A DNA stretch of 5,856 nt from an uncultured Campylobacteraceae bacterium (GTDB lineage Bacteria > Campylobacterota > Campylobacteria > Campylobacterales > Arcobacteraceae): assembly GCA_913057765.1 (NCBI GenBank), contig CAJXPH010000177.1, forward strand, positions 1-5,856, read 5' to 3'. This document shows, piece by piece, positions 5,808-5,856 of this stretch. Under the pieces are notes generated by a model, which had not been told where the DNA came from, did not search any database, and saw only the letters and a program-made list of their open reading frames with translations. How positions within the stretch are numbered: the first letter of the stretch is position 1; every line of letters starts with the position of its first letter. A program made the translations under genes and the position numbers.

Positions 5808-5856
5808 CTGTCTCTTATACACATCTGACGCTGCCGACGAAGAGGATAGTGTAGAT
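5808..5856. other. Illumina Nextera adapter left in the assembly (not genomic)
   Basis: CTGTCTCTTATACACATCT (5808-5826) is the 19-bp Tn5 mosaic end. GACGCTGCCGACGA (5827-5840) completes the read-1 side Nextera adapter. AGAGGATA (5841-5848) is the reverse complement of i5 index 503 (TATCCTCT), and GTGTAGAT (5849-5856) is the beginning of the P5 side. The order and spacing are exactly those of adapter read-through at the end of a short insert. Any translation across this stretch is artificial. Confidence 0.99.

Overview
The window looks like chromosomal DNA of an AT-rich Campylobacterota species, most likely from the Arcobacter group (Arcobacteraceae). This rests on very low GC in the coding regions, the style of the LeuRS, LptE and FolC proteins, a small four-helix membrane protein of the DUF6394 type, and the tight leuS-lptE-folC order that I recall from this phylum. 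Genus-level assignment is inference. All genes lie on the minus strand.

Right to left (the direction of transcription): bases 5808-5856 are not genomic. They are an Illumina Nextera adapter: the Tn5 mosaic end, the rest of the read-1 side adapter, an 8-base i5 index, and the start of the P5 side. The assembled sequence therefore really ends at 5807, in the middle of a gene. That gene (4961-5807) encodes a pentapeptide-repeat protein with a C-terminal membrane region. Its true N-terminus is missing, and the apparent ATG beginning MCIRDR is adapter sequence. About 360 bases without a gene follow (4601-4960). They hold a likely terminator, a 188-bp dyad-symmetric element (4766-4953) built around a perfect 15-bp hairpin and locally richer in GC than its surroundings, two smaller palindromes, and a good sigma70-type promoter. 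That promoter serves a 159-residue membrane protein (4121-4600) that is recognisably related to the membrane half of the pentapeptide protein but has no repeats.

Then comes a compact housekeeping operon: a DUF6394-type membrane protein (3687-4031), leuS (leucyl-tRNA synthetase, 1220-3685), lptE (lipopolysaccharide-assembly lipoprotein, 709-1218) and folC (folate synthase/polyglutamylase, 1-700, cut by the window edge). Gaps are 1, 1 and 8 bases, and the ribosome-binding sites for leuS and lptE lie inside the 3' ends of the preceding genes, which suggests co-transcription and possible translational coupling. The enzymes serve unrelated pathways (translation, outer-membrane LPS export, folate), so this is a housekeeping operon rather than a pathway cluster.

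The part worth a second look is 4121-5807: two related membrane proteins, one with an extended 11-residue-periodic repeat domain and one without, separated by a folded intergenic element. I see no CRISPR array, tRNA, rRNA, transposase or integrase.
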